DNA from: Octadecabacter sp. B2R22
Lineage (GTDB): Bacteria > Pseudomonadota > Alphaproteobacteria > Rhodobacterales > Rhodobacteraceae
Assembly: GCF_018861045.1 (NCBI RefSeq)
Contig: NZ_JAHKQJ010000007.1
Span: forward strand, 644,306-708,305
Direction of reading: 5' to 3'
Length of the DNA: 64,000 nucleotides
Positions 1 to 9,468 of this stretch are shown here, piece by piece (position 1 is the stretch's first letter; each line of letters opens with the position of its first letter). Both the position numbers and the translations under genes were made by a program. The notes under the pieces are model-generated. The model was not told the origin of the DNA, searched no databases, and worked only from the letters and a program-made list of their open reading frames with translations.

Positions 1-409
<409 letters not shown>

Positions 410-1306
410 ATGAATAATCTGACCCTAAAACAGTTCCGTTACTTTGATGCGCTGGCCGTGCATGGTCACTTTGGACGGGCCGCAGATGTCTGCGGTATTT
501 CGCAACCTGCATTGTCGATGCAGATCAAAGAGTTGGAAGATAGTCTTGGTTCTCAGTTGTTTGAACGCTCTGCGCGTCAAGTACGTTTGACGGCTTTTGG
601 CGAAGACCTCGCACCGCGCGTGCGCGATATTTTGCGCTCAGTGGATGAGGTCGAAGACCTCGCGCGGCAATCCCAAAACACATTGACGGGCCGTTTGCGC
701 ATCGGGGTGATTCCGACCATCGCCCCCTACTTGCTCCCGTCTTTTCTGGGGCACCTGACGCACGCCTATCCCACTGTAGATGTGCATGTGCGCGAAACCC
801 AAACGCAAACCCTGATAGAAGAACTGACACATGGCCGTTTGGATGCGGCGATCGTCGCCTTACCGGTCTCTGAGCCGACGTTGGAAGAAGTCACAATCTT
901 CGAAGAGGACTTCGTACTGGTACGACCTGTGGCCGATCGCGCTGCACCGGTCCCAGACGCAGCTGATCTTGCGAAGATGCGGCTGTTATTGTTGGAAGAA
1001 GGTCACTGTTTTCGAGATCAGGCCTTGGCGTTCTGTTCGCTTCGCTCGGCACTTCCGCGCGAAAGCATGGATGGATCATCCCTTTCGACCCTCGTGCAAT
1101 TGGTTGGCGCGGGCATCGGTGTTACCCTAATCCCGCGTATGGCAATTGGTGTGGAAACCCAATCCGCGAACGTCGCCGTTGCCAGCTTTAAGGGAACCCA
1201 ACCCAAACGGACCATCGGCATGGTTTGGCGCAAGTCCTCACCGTTGGCGGACCAATACCGCGAGATCGTTAGCATTCTGGAACAAGCCAGCGAAGCTATT
1301 TGTTAG
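410..1306 (+). CDS. oxyR: OxyR-type LysR family peroxide-sensing regulator
   Basis: This is a 298-residue LysR-family regulator. It has an N-terminal winged helix-turn-helix (residues about 1-60, with the FGRAADVCGISQPALSMQI recognition region) and a C-terminal substrate-binding-type sensor domain. Cys200 (EEGHC) and Cys209 (LAFC) sit at the spacing of the peroxide-sensing pair of E. coli OxyR (C199/C208), inside the conserved GHCFRDQAL segment. This makes OxyR far more likely than a generic LysR protein. Divergent transcription from katG supports direct control of katG. There is no strong ribosome-binding site before the ATG. It ends 9 bases before the convergent aminotransferase gene. Confidence 0.93.
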   Translation: MNNLTLKQFRYFDALAVHGHFGRAADVCGISQPALSMQIKELEDSLGSQLFERSARQVRLTAFGEDLAPRVRDILRSVDEVEDLARQSQNTLTGRLRIGVIPTIAPYLLPSFLGHLTHAYPTVDVHVRETQTQTLIEELTHGRLDAAIVALPVSEPTLEEVTIFEEDFVLVRPVADRAAPVPDAADLAKMRLLLLEEGHCFRDQALAFCSLRSALPRESMDGSSLSTLVQLVGAGIGVTLIPRMAIGVETQSANVAVASFKGTQPKRTIGMVWRKSSPLADQYREIVSILEQASEAIC

Positions 1307-1315
1307 CTTTCGTGA

Positions 1316-2713
1316 TTAGCCCGCTACAAACAACCCGTCCGCTTTGATCTGATCATAAGTTTCATCCAGCGACAGGCGTGCGCGTTCAATCAAGGTGTCG
1401 ATTTCTGCCTTTGAGATCACCAAAGGCGGAGAGATAATCATCCGATCCCCAACGTGGCGCATTACCAACCCATTTGCAAAACAACGGGTGCGACAGGCCA
1501 ATCCGACAGTGCCCGCATCTGCCGCAAACTTTGCGCGGCTTTCCTTGTGCGGCGTCAATGCGATTGATCCCATCATGCCGACAATATTTGCCTCACCGAC
1601 CATGGGGTGATCCGTCAAGGCCTCCCATTTTTCCTTGAGGTATGGGCCGGTCTCATTGGCGACGGTTTCAACGATCTTTTCTTCTTCCATGATCCGCAGG
1701 TTTTCCAACGCCACTGCACAGGACACAGGGTGGCCCGAATAGGTGTAACCATGGTTGAAATCGCCAGCCTCATTGATGGTATGGGCCACCTCGTCGCAGA
1801 CCATTGATCCGCCAATCGGTGCATAACCAGATGACAGACCTTTCGCGATGGTCATGATGTGCGGGCGGATACCGTAGTGTTCGCTGCCAAACCAATGGCC
1901 GGTGCGCCCGAACCCACAAATCACCTCATCAGCGATCAACAGGATGCCGTATTCGTCACAGATGCGCTGGATTTCAGGCCAATAGGTGCTGGGCGGAACG
2001 ATCACGCCCCCTGCCCCTTGCACGGGTTCAGCGATAAAGGCTGCAACGCGATCCGCGCCAAGTTCTATAATCGCGGCTTCCAATTGACGTGCACGCTCAA
2101 GTCCGAACTCTTCTGGCGTCTTGTCGCCGCCCTCGGACCACCAATCAGGCTGGTCGATGTGGTGTATGCCGGGGATTACAGGAACGCCTTGGTTCTGCAT
2201 GCCCGACATGCCCCCAAGGCTGCCACCGCCAAGGGTGGATCCGTGATAGGCGTTTTTGCGGCTGATGATGATGTTGCGGTCGGGCTTGCCCTTGGCCATC
2301 CAGTAGTGGCGTACAAGACGGATGTTTGTGTCATTGGCCTCAGAACCCGAGCCTGCATAGAAGACGTGGTTCAAATCGCGCGGCGCAAGTTCTGCCAGCT
2401 TTGCTGACAGCGCGATGACGGGAACATGGGTGGTTTGGAAGAACGTGTTGTAATACGGAAGTTCTTTCATCTGGCGCGCGGCAGCATCGGCCAGTTCATC
2501 GCGCCCATAGCCAATATTAACGCACCAGAGCCCAGCCATCGCATCAAGGATCTTGTGGCCCTCACTGTCGGTGAGCGTGACGCCATTTGCCCCTGTAATG
2601 ACCCGCGCCCCGACGCGGGCCAAATCCGCACCATCCGAAAACGGATGCATGTGATGGGCTGCATCAAGTGCTTGTAGATCGGCCGTGGGCATGTGGTTTG
2701 AGATCACGTTCAT
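1316..2713 (-). CDS. spuC: Class III aminotransferase, probable putrescine--pyruvate aminotransferase
   Basis: This is a 465-residue fold-type I PLP enzyme of the class III (omega) aminotransferases. Visible hallmarks are the GSGSEAND cofactor-phosphate segment, the ADEVICGFGRTG motif holding the PLP-ring Asp, and IAKGLSSGYAP with the Schiff-base Lys. The AMAGLWCVNIGYG substrate-entry motif is typical of SpuC and omega-transaminases acting on putrescine or similar amines with pyruvate. It is divergent from a polyamine ABC importer, so uptake and the first catabolic step sit together. An AGGA site lies eight bases before the ATG. Substrate is inferred from context; beta-alanine or taurine use is a possible alternative. 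Confidence 0.85.
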   Translation of the reverse strand: MNVISNHMPTADLQALDAAHHMHPFSDGADLARVGARVITGANGVTLTDSEGHKILDAMAGLWCVNIGYGRDELADAAARQMKELPYYNTFFQTTHVPVIALSAKLAELAPRDLNHVFYAGSGSEANDTNIRLVRHYWMAKGKPDRNIIISRKNAYHGSTLGGGSLGGMSGMQNQGVPVIPGIHHIDQPDWWSEGGDKTPEEFGLERARQLEAAIIELGADRVAAFIAEPVQGAGGVIVPPSTYWPEIQRICDEYGILLIADEVICGFGRTGHWFGSEHYGIRPHIMTIAKGLSSGYAPIGGSMVCDEVAHTINEAGDFNHGYTYSGHPVSCAVALENLRIMEEEKIVETVANETGPYLKEKWEALTDHPMVGEANIVGMMGSIALTPHKESRAKFAADAGTVGLACRTRCFANGLVMRHVGDRMIISPPLVISKAEIDTLIERARLSLDETYDQIKADGLFVAG

Positions 2714-2801
2714 TGCGGATGTCCTGAAATTTGAGCGGCATGATCGCCATTTGCCGACAGACTATGCGCAACTTTGTCCAAGTCAATCGGTGGAACTGCG
2801 T

Positions 2802-2829
2802 TTGACGCTATGAACCCACGGTCTATATT
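2802..2829 (+). promoter_or_regulatory. Candidate sigma-70 promoter for the polyamine importer operon
   Basis: TTGACG (2802-2807) and TATATT (2824-2829) are separated by 16 bases and lie about 75 bases ahead of the potF-like start. This is the best -35/-10 pair seen in the 191-base gap between the divergent aminotransferase and importer genes. It is a consensus match only. Confidence 0.45.
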
Positions 2830-2904
2830 GCCAATTCCCTTGGTGATATTCATAGTCGCTGTCAGAGACGGGAAAGCCCGCCACTCAAACCACAGGGAAT
2901 ACTC

Positions 2905-3993
2905 ATGAAAAACATCCACCTTATGTCCGGAATTGCGACACTTGCCCTCGTGGCAGGAAGCGCAATGGCCGAAGAAGTCCGCGTCTACAACTGGTCCGAT
3001 TACATCGACGAAGAGCTGCTGACGCAGTTCGAAGAAGAAACCGGCATTGATCTGATCTACGACGTATTTGATTCCAACGAGCTTTTGGAAACAAAGATGC
3101 TGTCAGGCAGTTCCGGCTATGACGTCGTTGTCCCATCCGCCACGTTCCTACAGCGCCAAATCTCTGCGGGTGCTTTTCAGCCGCTTGATCTGGACCAGTT
3201 GCCGAACCACGGAAATCTATGGGGTGCGGTTCAAGAACGTACCGAACAGTACGATCCGGATGGGGCCTATTCTGTAAACTATATGTGGGGCACGACAGGG
3301 ATCGGGTTCAACATTGGCAAAGTAACCGAAGTTCTGGGTGAAGATGCACCGTTTGACAGCTGGGACCTCGTCTTTGATCCAACCAACATGGAAAAGCTGG
3401 CCGAATGTGGCGTGTACTTCCTTGATGCACCGACCGAAATGATTCCGGCTGCGTTGAACTACATCGGTGAAGACCCCGACAGCCACGACCCAGACGTGAT
3501 CGCAAAGGCCGAAGATGTTTTCGCCGCGGTTCGCCCTTATATCCAGAAATTCCACAGTTCTGAATACATCAACGCGCTGGCAAACGGTGACATCTGCGTT
3601 GCCGTGGGCTGGTCTGGTGACGTCTTCCTTGCACAGCTACGCGCAGCAGAAGCCGAGAATGGCCACGAGATCGATTATGCGATCCCGAGCCAAGGCGCAC
3701 AGATGTGGTTTGACCAAATGGCAATTCCAGCGGATGCGCCGAACCCTGAAGCCGCACACGCGTTCATTAACTTCATCCTAGACGCCGAGAACGCCGCAGC
3801 GGCCACTAACTACGTTTGGTATGCAAGCGGCAACGAAGCTGCGCAGGAATTCATCGACCCAGAGATCCTGGATTATCCAGCTGTTTACCCCGATGCTGCG
3901 ACGCTGGAAAACCTCTTTACGACCACGCCATATGATGCCCGTGTTCAACGTGTTGTGACCCGTCTTTGGACGACGATTAAGTCCGGTCAGTAA
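2905..3993 (+). CDS. potF: Periplasmic polyamine (putrescine) binding protein
   Basis: This 362-residue extracellular solute-binding protein of the PotD/PotF family captures polyamine in the periplasm and hands it to the ABC permease. A signal peptide (about residues 1-22, ending AMA) precedes mature EEVRVYNWSDYIDEE, the conserved start of PotF/SpuD proteins. YNWSDYI carries the aromatic and acidic residues that line the amine pocket in the family, and the later GWSGDVF segment is also typical. It is first in a four-gene operon, and a strong stem-loop follows the stop. PotF (putrescine) is preferred over PotD (spermidine) because of the aminotransferase next door, but the exact ligand is not proven. 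Confidence 0.9.
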   Translation: MKNIHLMSGIATLALVAGSAMAEEVRVYNWSDYIDEELLTQFEEETGIDLIYDVFDSNELLETKMLSGSSGYDVVVPSATFLQRQISAGAFQPLDLDQLPNHGNLWGAVQERTEQYDPDGAYSVNYMWGTTGIGFNIGKVTEVLGEDAPFDSWDLVFDPTNMEKLAECGVYFLDAPTEMIPAALNYIGEDPDSHDPDVIAKAEDVFAAVRPYIQKFHSSEYINALANGDICVAVGWSGDVFLAQLRAAEAENGHEIDYAIPSQGAQMWFDQMAIPADAPNPEAAHAFINFILDAENAAAATNYVWYASGNEAAQEFIDPEILDYPAVYPDAATLENLFTTTPYDARVQRVVTRLWTTIKSGQ

Positions 3994-4010
3994 GCACCAT
4001 CACAAGATTG

Positions 4011-4038
4011 ATCCCTCGCGCTAGTCGGCGCGGGGGAT
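4011..4038 (+). other. Intercistronic stem-loop between potF and potG
   Basis: ATCCCTCGCGC (4011-4021) pairs with GCGCGGGGGAT (4028-4038) around a TAGTCG loop, giving an 11-bp stem with one G-T wobble. No U-tract follows. Its position directly after the binding-protein gene and before the ATPase fits an RNA-stabilising or partial-attenuation element that would keep binding-protein mRNA in excess. That role is inferred from other ABC operons. Confidence 0.6.
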
Positions 4039-4059
4039 TTCCAGAAAGGGGACGTTTGA

Positions 4060-5208
4060 ATGGCGCAGCCAAGACCTGATACAGTTTTCGCCCCATGGGA
4101 TGAACCAGACGCCAAACCGTTAATCCAGTTTAAAAATGTCACAAAACGTTTTGGCGATTTTACGGCCATTGATGATTTGACCCTCGACATTTACGCGCAA
4201 GAATTTTTCGCCCTCCTGGGCCCGTCGGGCTGCGGCAAAACAACGTTGATGCGGATGCTGGGCGGATTTGAAACCCCGACAGAGGGCACGATCCTGCTGG
4301 ATGGCGTCGATATCGGCCCCATCCCCCCAAACGAGCGCCCCGTTAACATGATGTTCCAGTCCTACGCGCTGTTCCCGCACCTGACGGTTTGGGACAATAT
4401 CGCCTTTGGTCTGAAACGGTCTGACATGCCCAAAGACCAGATCGGTGATCGTGTCGAAAAGATGCTGAAACTGACGCAGCTTGGTAAGTTTGCCAAACGC
4501 AAACCGCACCAGATTTCTGGCGGTCAACGCCAGCGTGTCGCCCTTGCGCGGTCTTTGGCGAAGGCCCCTAAACTTCTTCTTTTGGATGAGCCTTTGGGCG
4601 CATTGGACAAAAAGCTGCGCAATGAAACCCAGTTTGAACTGATGGACATTCAGGAAACCACGGGCACCACATTTGTGATCGTCACACACGACCAAGAAGA
4701 AGCGATGACAGTCGCGTCGCGGGTTGCGGTCATGACCGAAGGAAAATTGGCCCAAGTCGCAACACCTGATCAGATTTATGAGGCGCCAAATTCCTCCTAT
4801 GTTGCTGATTTTATTGGGGATGTAAACCTGATTGAAGGCACCGTCGAAGTGCAGGCCAAAGGCAGGAAACCCACCGACGTCACCATCAAATGGTCGCCGA
4901 CTGAACCGGCGATCAATGCTGCAAGTGACACGCCTCCGCCAGCGGCCAGCACTGTTACCTTTGCAATCCGGCCTGAGAAAGTCGCGATCTCAAGCGAGAG
5001 ACCAGAGGCGGCCAACGTGATGCAGGGCAAAATCCTCGACATCGCCTACTTGGGCAATATTTCCACCTATCACGTAGAAGTCGCGCCCGGTCTGATCATC
5101 AAGGCCCAAGCAACCAACAATCGTCGAATTTCGCGTCGTAACCTGACGTGGGAAGATCATGTTTACCTCAGCTGGACCGACACCGCTGGTGTCGTTTTGA
5201 CGGAGTAG
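4060..5208 (+). CDS. potG: Polyamine ABC transporter ATP-binding protein
   Basis: This 382-residue ATPase energises polyamine import. It shows Walker A GPSGCGKTT, the Q-loop in MMFQSYALFP, the signature ISGGQRQRVALARS, Walker B LLLLDEPLGALD and the switch His in VIVTHDQEEA. A C-terminal TOBE-type region (about residue 270 on) matches PotA/PotG length. The roughly 25-residue N-terminal extension before the ABC core is usual for PotG. An AAAGGGGAC ribosome-binding site precedes the ATG. It is followed after three bases by the first permease gene, consistent with co-translation. Confidence 0.92.
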   Translation: MAQPRPDTVFAPWDEPDAKPLIQFKNVTKRFGDFTAIDDLTLDIYAQEFFALLGPSGCGKTTLMRMLGGFETPTEGTILLDGVDIGPIPPNERPVNMMFQSYALFPHLTVWDNIAFGLKRSDMPKDQIGDRVEKMLKLTQLGKFAKRKPHQISGGQRQRVALARSLAKAPKLLLLDEPLGALDKKLRNETQFELMDIQETTGTTFVIVTHDQEEAMTVASRVAVMTEGKLAQVATPDQIYEAPNSSYVADFIGDVNLIEGTVEVQAKGRKPTDVTIKWSPTEPAINAASDTPPPAASTVTFAIRPEKVAISSERPEAANVMQGKILDIAYLGNISTYHVEVAPGLIIKAQATNNRRISRRNLTWEDHVYLSWTDTAGVVLTE

Positions 5209-5211
5209 ATC

Positions 5212-6471
5212 ATGACAGCGCGCACGGCCTCATCCATTTTCGTGACCTACATTATGGCTGTTCTCGTGACGCTGGCCTATGGATGGATCGCGGGCACATT
5301 GATGTGGTGGGTTGGTCTTTTGATCGCGGTCTCCTTGGTGGCTGGACTTTACCTGTTACCACATCGTTTGCGTCGTGAAATGGGACGCCAAACCCTGATC
5401 GCGACACCTTATAGCTGGTTATTTCTGCTGTTTTTGGTTCCCTTTGGCATCGTTCTGAAGATTTCGCTCTCGGATATTGCGCTGGCCATTCCGCCTTACA
5501 CGCCGACGTTGAAGGATGGGTTCTGGAGCATGCTGGCGGGGCTTGATTTGGAAAACTACGCGTTCATCGGTGCGGGCGCGGTATTTGCGGCGTTCGTCGG
5601 GCTTGTCGCGTTGATCGGGATGTTTCGGATCGTCTACCCACGCGCTAAAAAGGCCATGATGGGCGATGCGCGCTCGGGTCTTTTTGACAGTGCGGCTGGG
5701 GCGCTGACGGCGCTTGCAGTCGCGGTGGTTAATGTAGCTTTGCTGGTGGCGGTTCTCAGTTTCTTGTTCCCTGCCCTATCCAGCTTTGTCGATATTCCTG
5801 ATTTCTTGTATTTCGCGGCCTATCTGTCATCGCTCAAGATCGCGATTATCTCGACCTTCTTTACACTGTTGATCGGCTATCCGATTGCTTATGCGATGGC
5901 GCGCACTGCTGAACATTGGCGTCCGACGCTATTGATGTTGGTGATCCTGCCCTTTTGGACGTCGTTCCTGATCCGTGTTTATGCGTGGATCGGCATTCTC
6001 AGCAAAGAAGGCTACCTCAATCAGATGCTGATGAGTGCGGGTATCATTGGCGAACCCCTGACAATCCTGAACACCAATATCGCCGTCTATATCGGCATCG
6101 TTTATACCTACCTGCCGTTCATGGTGCTGCCGATCTATGCCGCGCTTGAAAAGATGGATGACAGCCTGATCGAAGCCGCAGAAGACTTGGGCTGCTCGGC
6201 ACTGTCTGCTTTTTGGCTCGTCACAGCGCCTCTCTCGAAACCGGGCATCATCGCGGGATGTTTCCTCGTCTTCATTCCCGTTTTGGGCGAATTCGTTATT
6301 CCGTCCCTGTTAGGCGGATCCAACACTGTGATGATTGGTAAGGTTCTGTGGGAAGAGTTCTTTAACAACCGTGACTGGCCAGTGGCGAGTGCTGTTGCCG
6401 TCATCCTGCTACTGATCCTGATCATCCCCATCGTGCTGTTCCAGCGCAATCAAGAGGAGACAGATCAATGA
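5212..6471 (+). CDS. potH: Polyamine ABC transporter permease (PotH-type)
   Basis: This 419-residue inner-membrane permease is longer than typical PotH (about 300) because of an N-terminal hydrophobic extension and an extra loop with additional membrane segments (residues about 1-190). The C-terminal half carries the MetI-like domain with the EAA loop (EAAEDLGCSALSAFWLVTAP, then KPGI), which docks on the ATPase. The ATG follows the potG stop closely, and its 3' end overlaps the next permease start by four bases (ATGA). Long PotH proteins occur in alphaproteobacterial polyamine importers. Confidence 0.9.
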   Translation: MTARTASSIFVTYIMAVLVTLAYGWIAGTLMWWVGLLIAVSLVAGLYLLPHRLRREMGRQTLIATPYSWLFLLFLVPFGIVLKISLSDIALAIPPYTPTLKDGFWSMLAGLDLENYAFIGAGAVFAAFVGLVALIGMFRIVYPRAKKAMMGDARSGLFDSAAGALTALAVAVVNVALLVAVLSFLFPALSSFVDIPDFLYFAAYLSSLKIAIISTFFTLLIGYPIAYAMARTAEHWRPTLLMLVILPFWTSFLIRVYAWIGILSKEGYLNQMLMSAGIIGEPLTILNTNIAVYIGIVYTYLPFMVLPIYAALEKMDDSLIEAAEDLGCSALSAFWLVTAPLSKPGIIAGCFLVFIPVLGEFVIPSLLGGSNTVMIGKVLWEEFFNNRDWPVASAVAVILLLILIIPIVLFQRNQEETDQ

Positions 6472-7283
6472 GGAAGTTCTCTTGGTTCAACGCCACGGCG
6501 CTTACGTTCGGTTTTGCGTTCCTCTACCTGCCGATGCTGATCCTGATTATCTATTCGTTCAACGAAAGCCGACTGGTGACTGTATGGGCGGGTTTTTCCA
6601 CCAAATGGTATGGAGAGCTGTTGCAGAACGAACAGTTCCTTGATGCCGCTTGGGTGACGATAAAAGTGGCATTCTGGTCATCGACCTTTGCGACGGTGCT
6701 TGGGACAATGGCCGCTTATATCATGGTACGATCTGGCCCATTTCGTGGGCGCGGGCTGTTTTCTGGTATGATTTACGCGCCATTGGTGATGCCCGAAGTC
6801 ATCACAGGTCTGTCGCTATTGCTGTTCTTTATCGCCATTGGTTTGGACCGTGGCGTGGTCACTATTGTGCTGGCACACACCACCTTTGCGATGTGTTTCG
6901 TCAGTGTCGTTGTCACTTCACGTTTGGTGAGCTTTGACCGATCCCTAGAAGAAGCCGCGCTCGATCTTGGCTGTACGCCCTTTGATGCCTTTCGCAGTGT
7001 GACACTGCCGATCATCATGCCTGCCGTTGTGTCTGGCTGGCTCTTGGCGTTTACGCTGTCGTTGGATGATCTGGTTATCGCGTCATTCACATCAGGCCCG
7101 TCATCAACCACCCTGCCGATCCGCATCTTCTCAGCGGTGCGCCTTGGTGTGACACCTGAAATCAATGCGCTCTCGACGATCATGATCGCGCTGGTGACGA
7201 TTGGGGTGATCACGGCCTCGCTCATCTCACGGGCGACATCCATCAAGGCACGCGCGGATGAACGCGCTGCCGATCAATCCTAG
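6468..7283 (+). CDS. potI: Polyamine ABC transporter permease (PotI-type)
   Basis: This is the second permease subunit, 271 residues with about six membrane spans. The EAA motif reads EEAALDLGCTPFDAFRSVTL followed by PIIMPAVVSGW, as in PotI/PotC. It starts within the potH stop codon (ATGA overlap) and is the last gene of the operon. Its stop codon overlaps the stop of the convergent phoB gene, so there is no room for a dedicated terminator between the two operons. Confidence 0.92.
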   Translation: MRKFSWFNATALTFGFAFLYLPMLILIIYSFNESRLVTVWAGFSTKWYGELLQNEQFLDAAWVTIKVAFWSSTFATVLGTMAAYIMVRSGPFRGRGLFSGMIYAPLVMPEVITGLSLLLFFIAIGLDRGVVTIVLAHTTFAMCFVSVVVTSRLVSFDRSLEEAALDLGCTPFDAFRSVTLPIIMPAVVSGWLLAFTLSLDDLVIASFTSGPSSTTLPIRIFSAVRLGVTPEINALSTIMIALVTIGVITASLISRATSIKARADERAADQS

Positions 7284-7963
7284 CCGAGCGCGTAGCCCGC
7301 GCCGCGGACGGTCCGCAGTGGATCTTGGCCGCCGTTTGACGTCAAAACCTTGCGCAGCCGTCCAATGTGTACGTCTACGGTGCGGGTGTCGACGTAGATG
7401 TCACGGCCCCACACACGATCCAACAACAGCTCACGGCTCCAGACACGGCCCGGTTTTTCCATGAACGTGGTCAGCAGGCGAAATTCGGTCGGCCCGAGTT
7501 TCAAATCCGTATCGCCACGGGTCACCCGGTGGGTCTCGCTGTCCAAGGTGATGTCTTCGTAGGTCAGCATCTGGCCCACCGATGATGGGCGCACACGGCG
7601 CAATTGCGTACGCACCCGCGCCATGAGTTCTGCAACAGCATAGGGCTTGGTAACGTAATCATCCGCGCCAGTTTCAAGACCTCGCACTTTATCGACTTCT
7701 TCGGAACGGGCCGACAGCATAATCACCGGAATAGACTGCGTATCTTTGTTGACCTTCAACTGTCGGCAAACCTCGATGCCCGACACCAGGGGGATCATCC
7801 AATCCAGCACGATGACATCAGGCACGTCCTCAGGGACCATCTGCAGGCCCTGTTCACCATCACTGGCGGAACTGACACGGTAGCCCTCGGCCTCGAGGTT
7901 ATAGCGCAAGACCTCGCGCTGTGCCGGTTCGTCCTCAATGATCAGAATATGAGGTTGGGTCAT
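7280..7963 (-). CDS. phoB: Phosphate regulon response regulator PhoB
   Basis: This 227-residue OmpR/PhoB-class response regulator has a receiver domain (residues 1-120: acidic pair in IIEDEP, phospho-acceptor Asp in VLDWMIP, Lys in VTKPY) and a C-terminal winged helix ending GAGYALG. It activates Pho-box promoters when phosphate is low. The start at MTQPHILIIEDEP is chosen because it aligns with PhoB N-termini; an in-frame ATG 22 codons upstream would extend the protein into the phoU end. It is the last gene of the minus-strand phoR-pst-phoU-phoB cluster, four bases after phoU. Confidence 0.93.
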   Translation of the reverse strand: MTQPHILIIEDEPAQREVLRYNLEAEGYRVSSASDGEQGLQMVPEDVPDVIVLDWMIPLVSGIEVCRQLKVNKDTQSIPVIMLSARSEEVDKVRGLETGADDYVTKPYAVAELMARVRTQLRRVRPSSVGQMLTYEDITLDSETHRVTRGDTDLKLGPTEFRLLTTFMEKPGRVWSRELLLDRVWGRDIYVDTRTVDVHIGRLRKVLTSNGGQDPLRTVRGAGYALG

Positions 7964-7967
7964 GGTC

Positions 7968-8672
7968 TTATACGTCCGACTGGATCGCGGTGCTGGACAA
8001 CTTGGGGCGTTCTTCATCGGGCATTTCACCGGTGACCATATAGATCACTTGCTCGGCCATATTTGTGACAAGGTCGCCCATCCGTTCAACGTTTTTCGCG
8101 ACGAAGTGTAAGTGCATACAACCCGTGATGTTGCGCGGGTCTTCCATCATGAAAGTCAGGAATTCGCGGAACAGCGCGTTATACATCTGATCCACCTCAA
8201 GGTCGCGTTGACGCACGCTTTCGGCCAGATCAACGTCACGGCGCACATAGGCGTCCAGCACGTCCTTCAGCATGGATTGTACTTCCTTGCTCATCCGGCG
8301 CAGGGCGGCATCGGTGCCGTTGAGCGGCGACATATCGGCGATGATTGGTGTCCGTTTGGCCATGTTTTTGGCGTAGTCGCCAACCCGTTCCAGCGAACCT
8401 GCAAGTTTGAGAACTGACAGCAACGTGCGCAAATCCTTAGACACAGGCGCGCGCAATGCGATGGTGCGTGCCGCGTCTTCATTGATCTGTTCTTCTAGCG
8501 CATCAATGGCTTTGTCGCCTTTGCGCACGATATCGGCACGGGCTGCATCGCGCTGCTCCAACGCCTTTGCCCCTTCGAGGATGGCATGTTCCACAAGGCC
8601 ACCCATCTTCATAATCTGGGCTTGAATATTTTCGAGGTCGCGATCGAATGCGGATGAAATATGCTCGTTCAT
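7968..8672 (-). CDS. phoU: Phosphate signalling protein PhoU
   Basis: This 234-residue protein is made of two repeated three-helix PhoU domains, each holding the acidic metal-binding pattern (E/D-x-x-x-D; see RVGDYAKNMAKR and RMGDLVTNMAEQ). PhoU links PstB transport state to PhoR and represses the regulon when phosphate is plentiful. It is positioned between pstB and phoB, separated by 12 and four bases, which supports one transcript. Confidence 0.95.
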   Translation of the reverse strand: MNEHISSAFDRDLENIQAQIMKMGGLVEHAILEGAKALEQRDAARADIVRKGDKAIDALEEQINEDAARTIALRAPVSKDLRTLLSVLKLAGSLERVGDYAKNMAKRTPIIADMSPLNGTDAALRRMSKEVQSMLKDVLDAYVRRDVDLAESVRQRDLEVDQMYNALFREFLTFMMEDPRNITGCMHLHFVAKNVERMGDLVTNMAEQVIYMVTGEMPDEERPKLSSTAIQSDV

Positions 8673-8684
8673 AGCGTTTGCTCC

Positions 8685-9446
8685 TTACCCGATCCGGCCG
8701 GAAATATAGCTTTCCGTCCGTGGATCTTCTGGGTTGGTGAAAATCTTATCTGTTTCGCCGTACTCAACCAAATTGCCGAGGTGAAAGAAGGCCGTCTTCT
8801 GGCTCACTCGGGCGGCCTGTTGCATCGAGTGGGTCACGATCACGACGCTGAAAGATTGGCGCAGCTCATCGATGAGCTCTTCGACCTGAGCCGTCGCAAT
8901 CGGGTCCAGCGCAGAACAGGGTTCATCCATCAACAATACTTCTGGTGCTGTGGCGATGGCACGGGCGATACACAAACGTTGCTGTTGCCCCCCTGACAGG
9001 CCCGTGCCGGGGGCATTCAAGCGATCCTTGGCTTCGGTCCAAAGCGCGGCCTTGCGCAAAGAGCTTTCGACGATCTCGTCAAGTTCGGCTTTGTTGCGCG
9101 CCAACCCGTGAATTTTCGGACCATAGGCGACGTTGTCATAGATCGATTTCGGAAACGGGTTTGGTTTCTGAAACACCATGCCGACCTTGGCGCGCAGCTG
9201 CACCGGATCGACCGCAGAGTCGTAGATGTCTTCCCCGTCAATCCGGATGTCACCTTGAACGCGACAGATGTCGATCGTGTCGTTCATGCGGTTCAGCGTC
9301 CGAAGGAAGGTGGACTTGCCACACCCTGACGGGCCGATAAACGCCGTAACGGTTTTGTCTTCGATGTCGACATCCACGTCTTTGATTGCGTGGGTGTCGC
9401 CATAGTAGACTTGGACACCCTTGGCGGAGATTTTGTAGTCGGTCAT
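8685..9446 (-). CDS. pstB: Phosphate ABC transporter ATP-binding protein PstB
   Basis: This is the ATPase of the high-affinity phosphate importer. It shows Walker [10 protein letters not shown], the Q-loop in [19 protein letters not shown] (the PNPFP run is diagnostic for PstB), the signature [14 protein letters not shown], Walker [15 protein letters not shown] and the switch His in VTHSMQQA. The start at [11 protein letters not shown] is preferred because AAGGA lies about ten bases upstream; an ATG six codons earlier is possible. It is 253 residues, normal for the family. Confidence 0.93.
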   Translation of the reverse strand: MTDYKISAKGVQVYYGDTHAIKDVDVDIEDKTVTAFIGPSGCGKSTFLRTLNRMNDTIDICRVQGDIRIDGEDIYDSAVDPVQLRAKVGMVFQKPNPFPKSIYDNVAYGPKIHGLARNKAELDEIVESSLRKAALWTEAKDRLNAPGTGLSGGQQQRLCIARAIATAPEVLLMDEPCSALDPIATAQVEELIDELRQSFSVVIVTHSMQQAARVSQKTAFFHLGNLVEYGETDKIFTNPEDPRTESYISGRIG

Positions 9447-9468
9447 TAGGCTCGTATCCTTCATCTGC

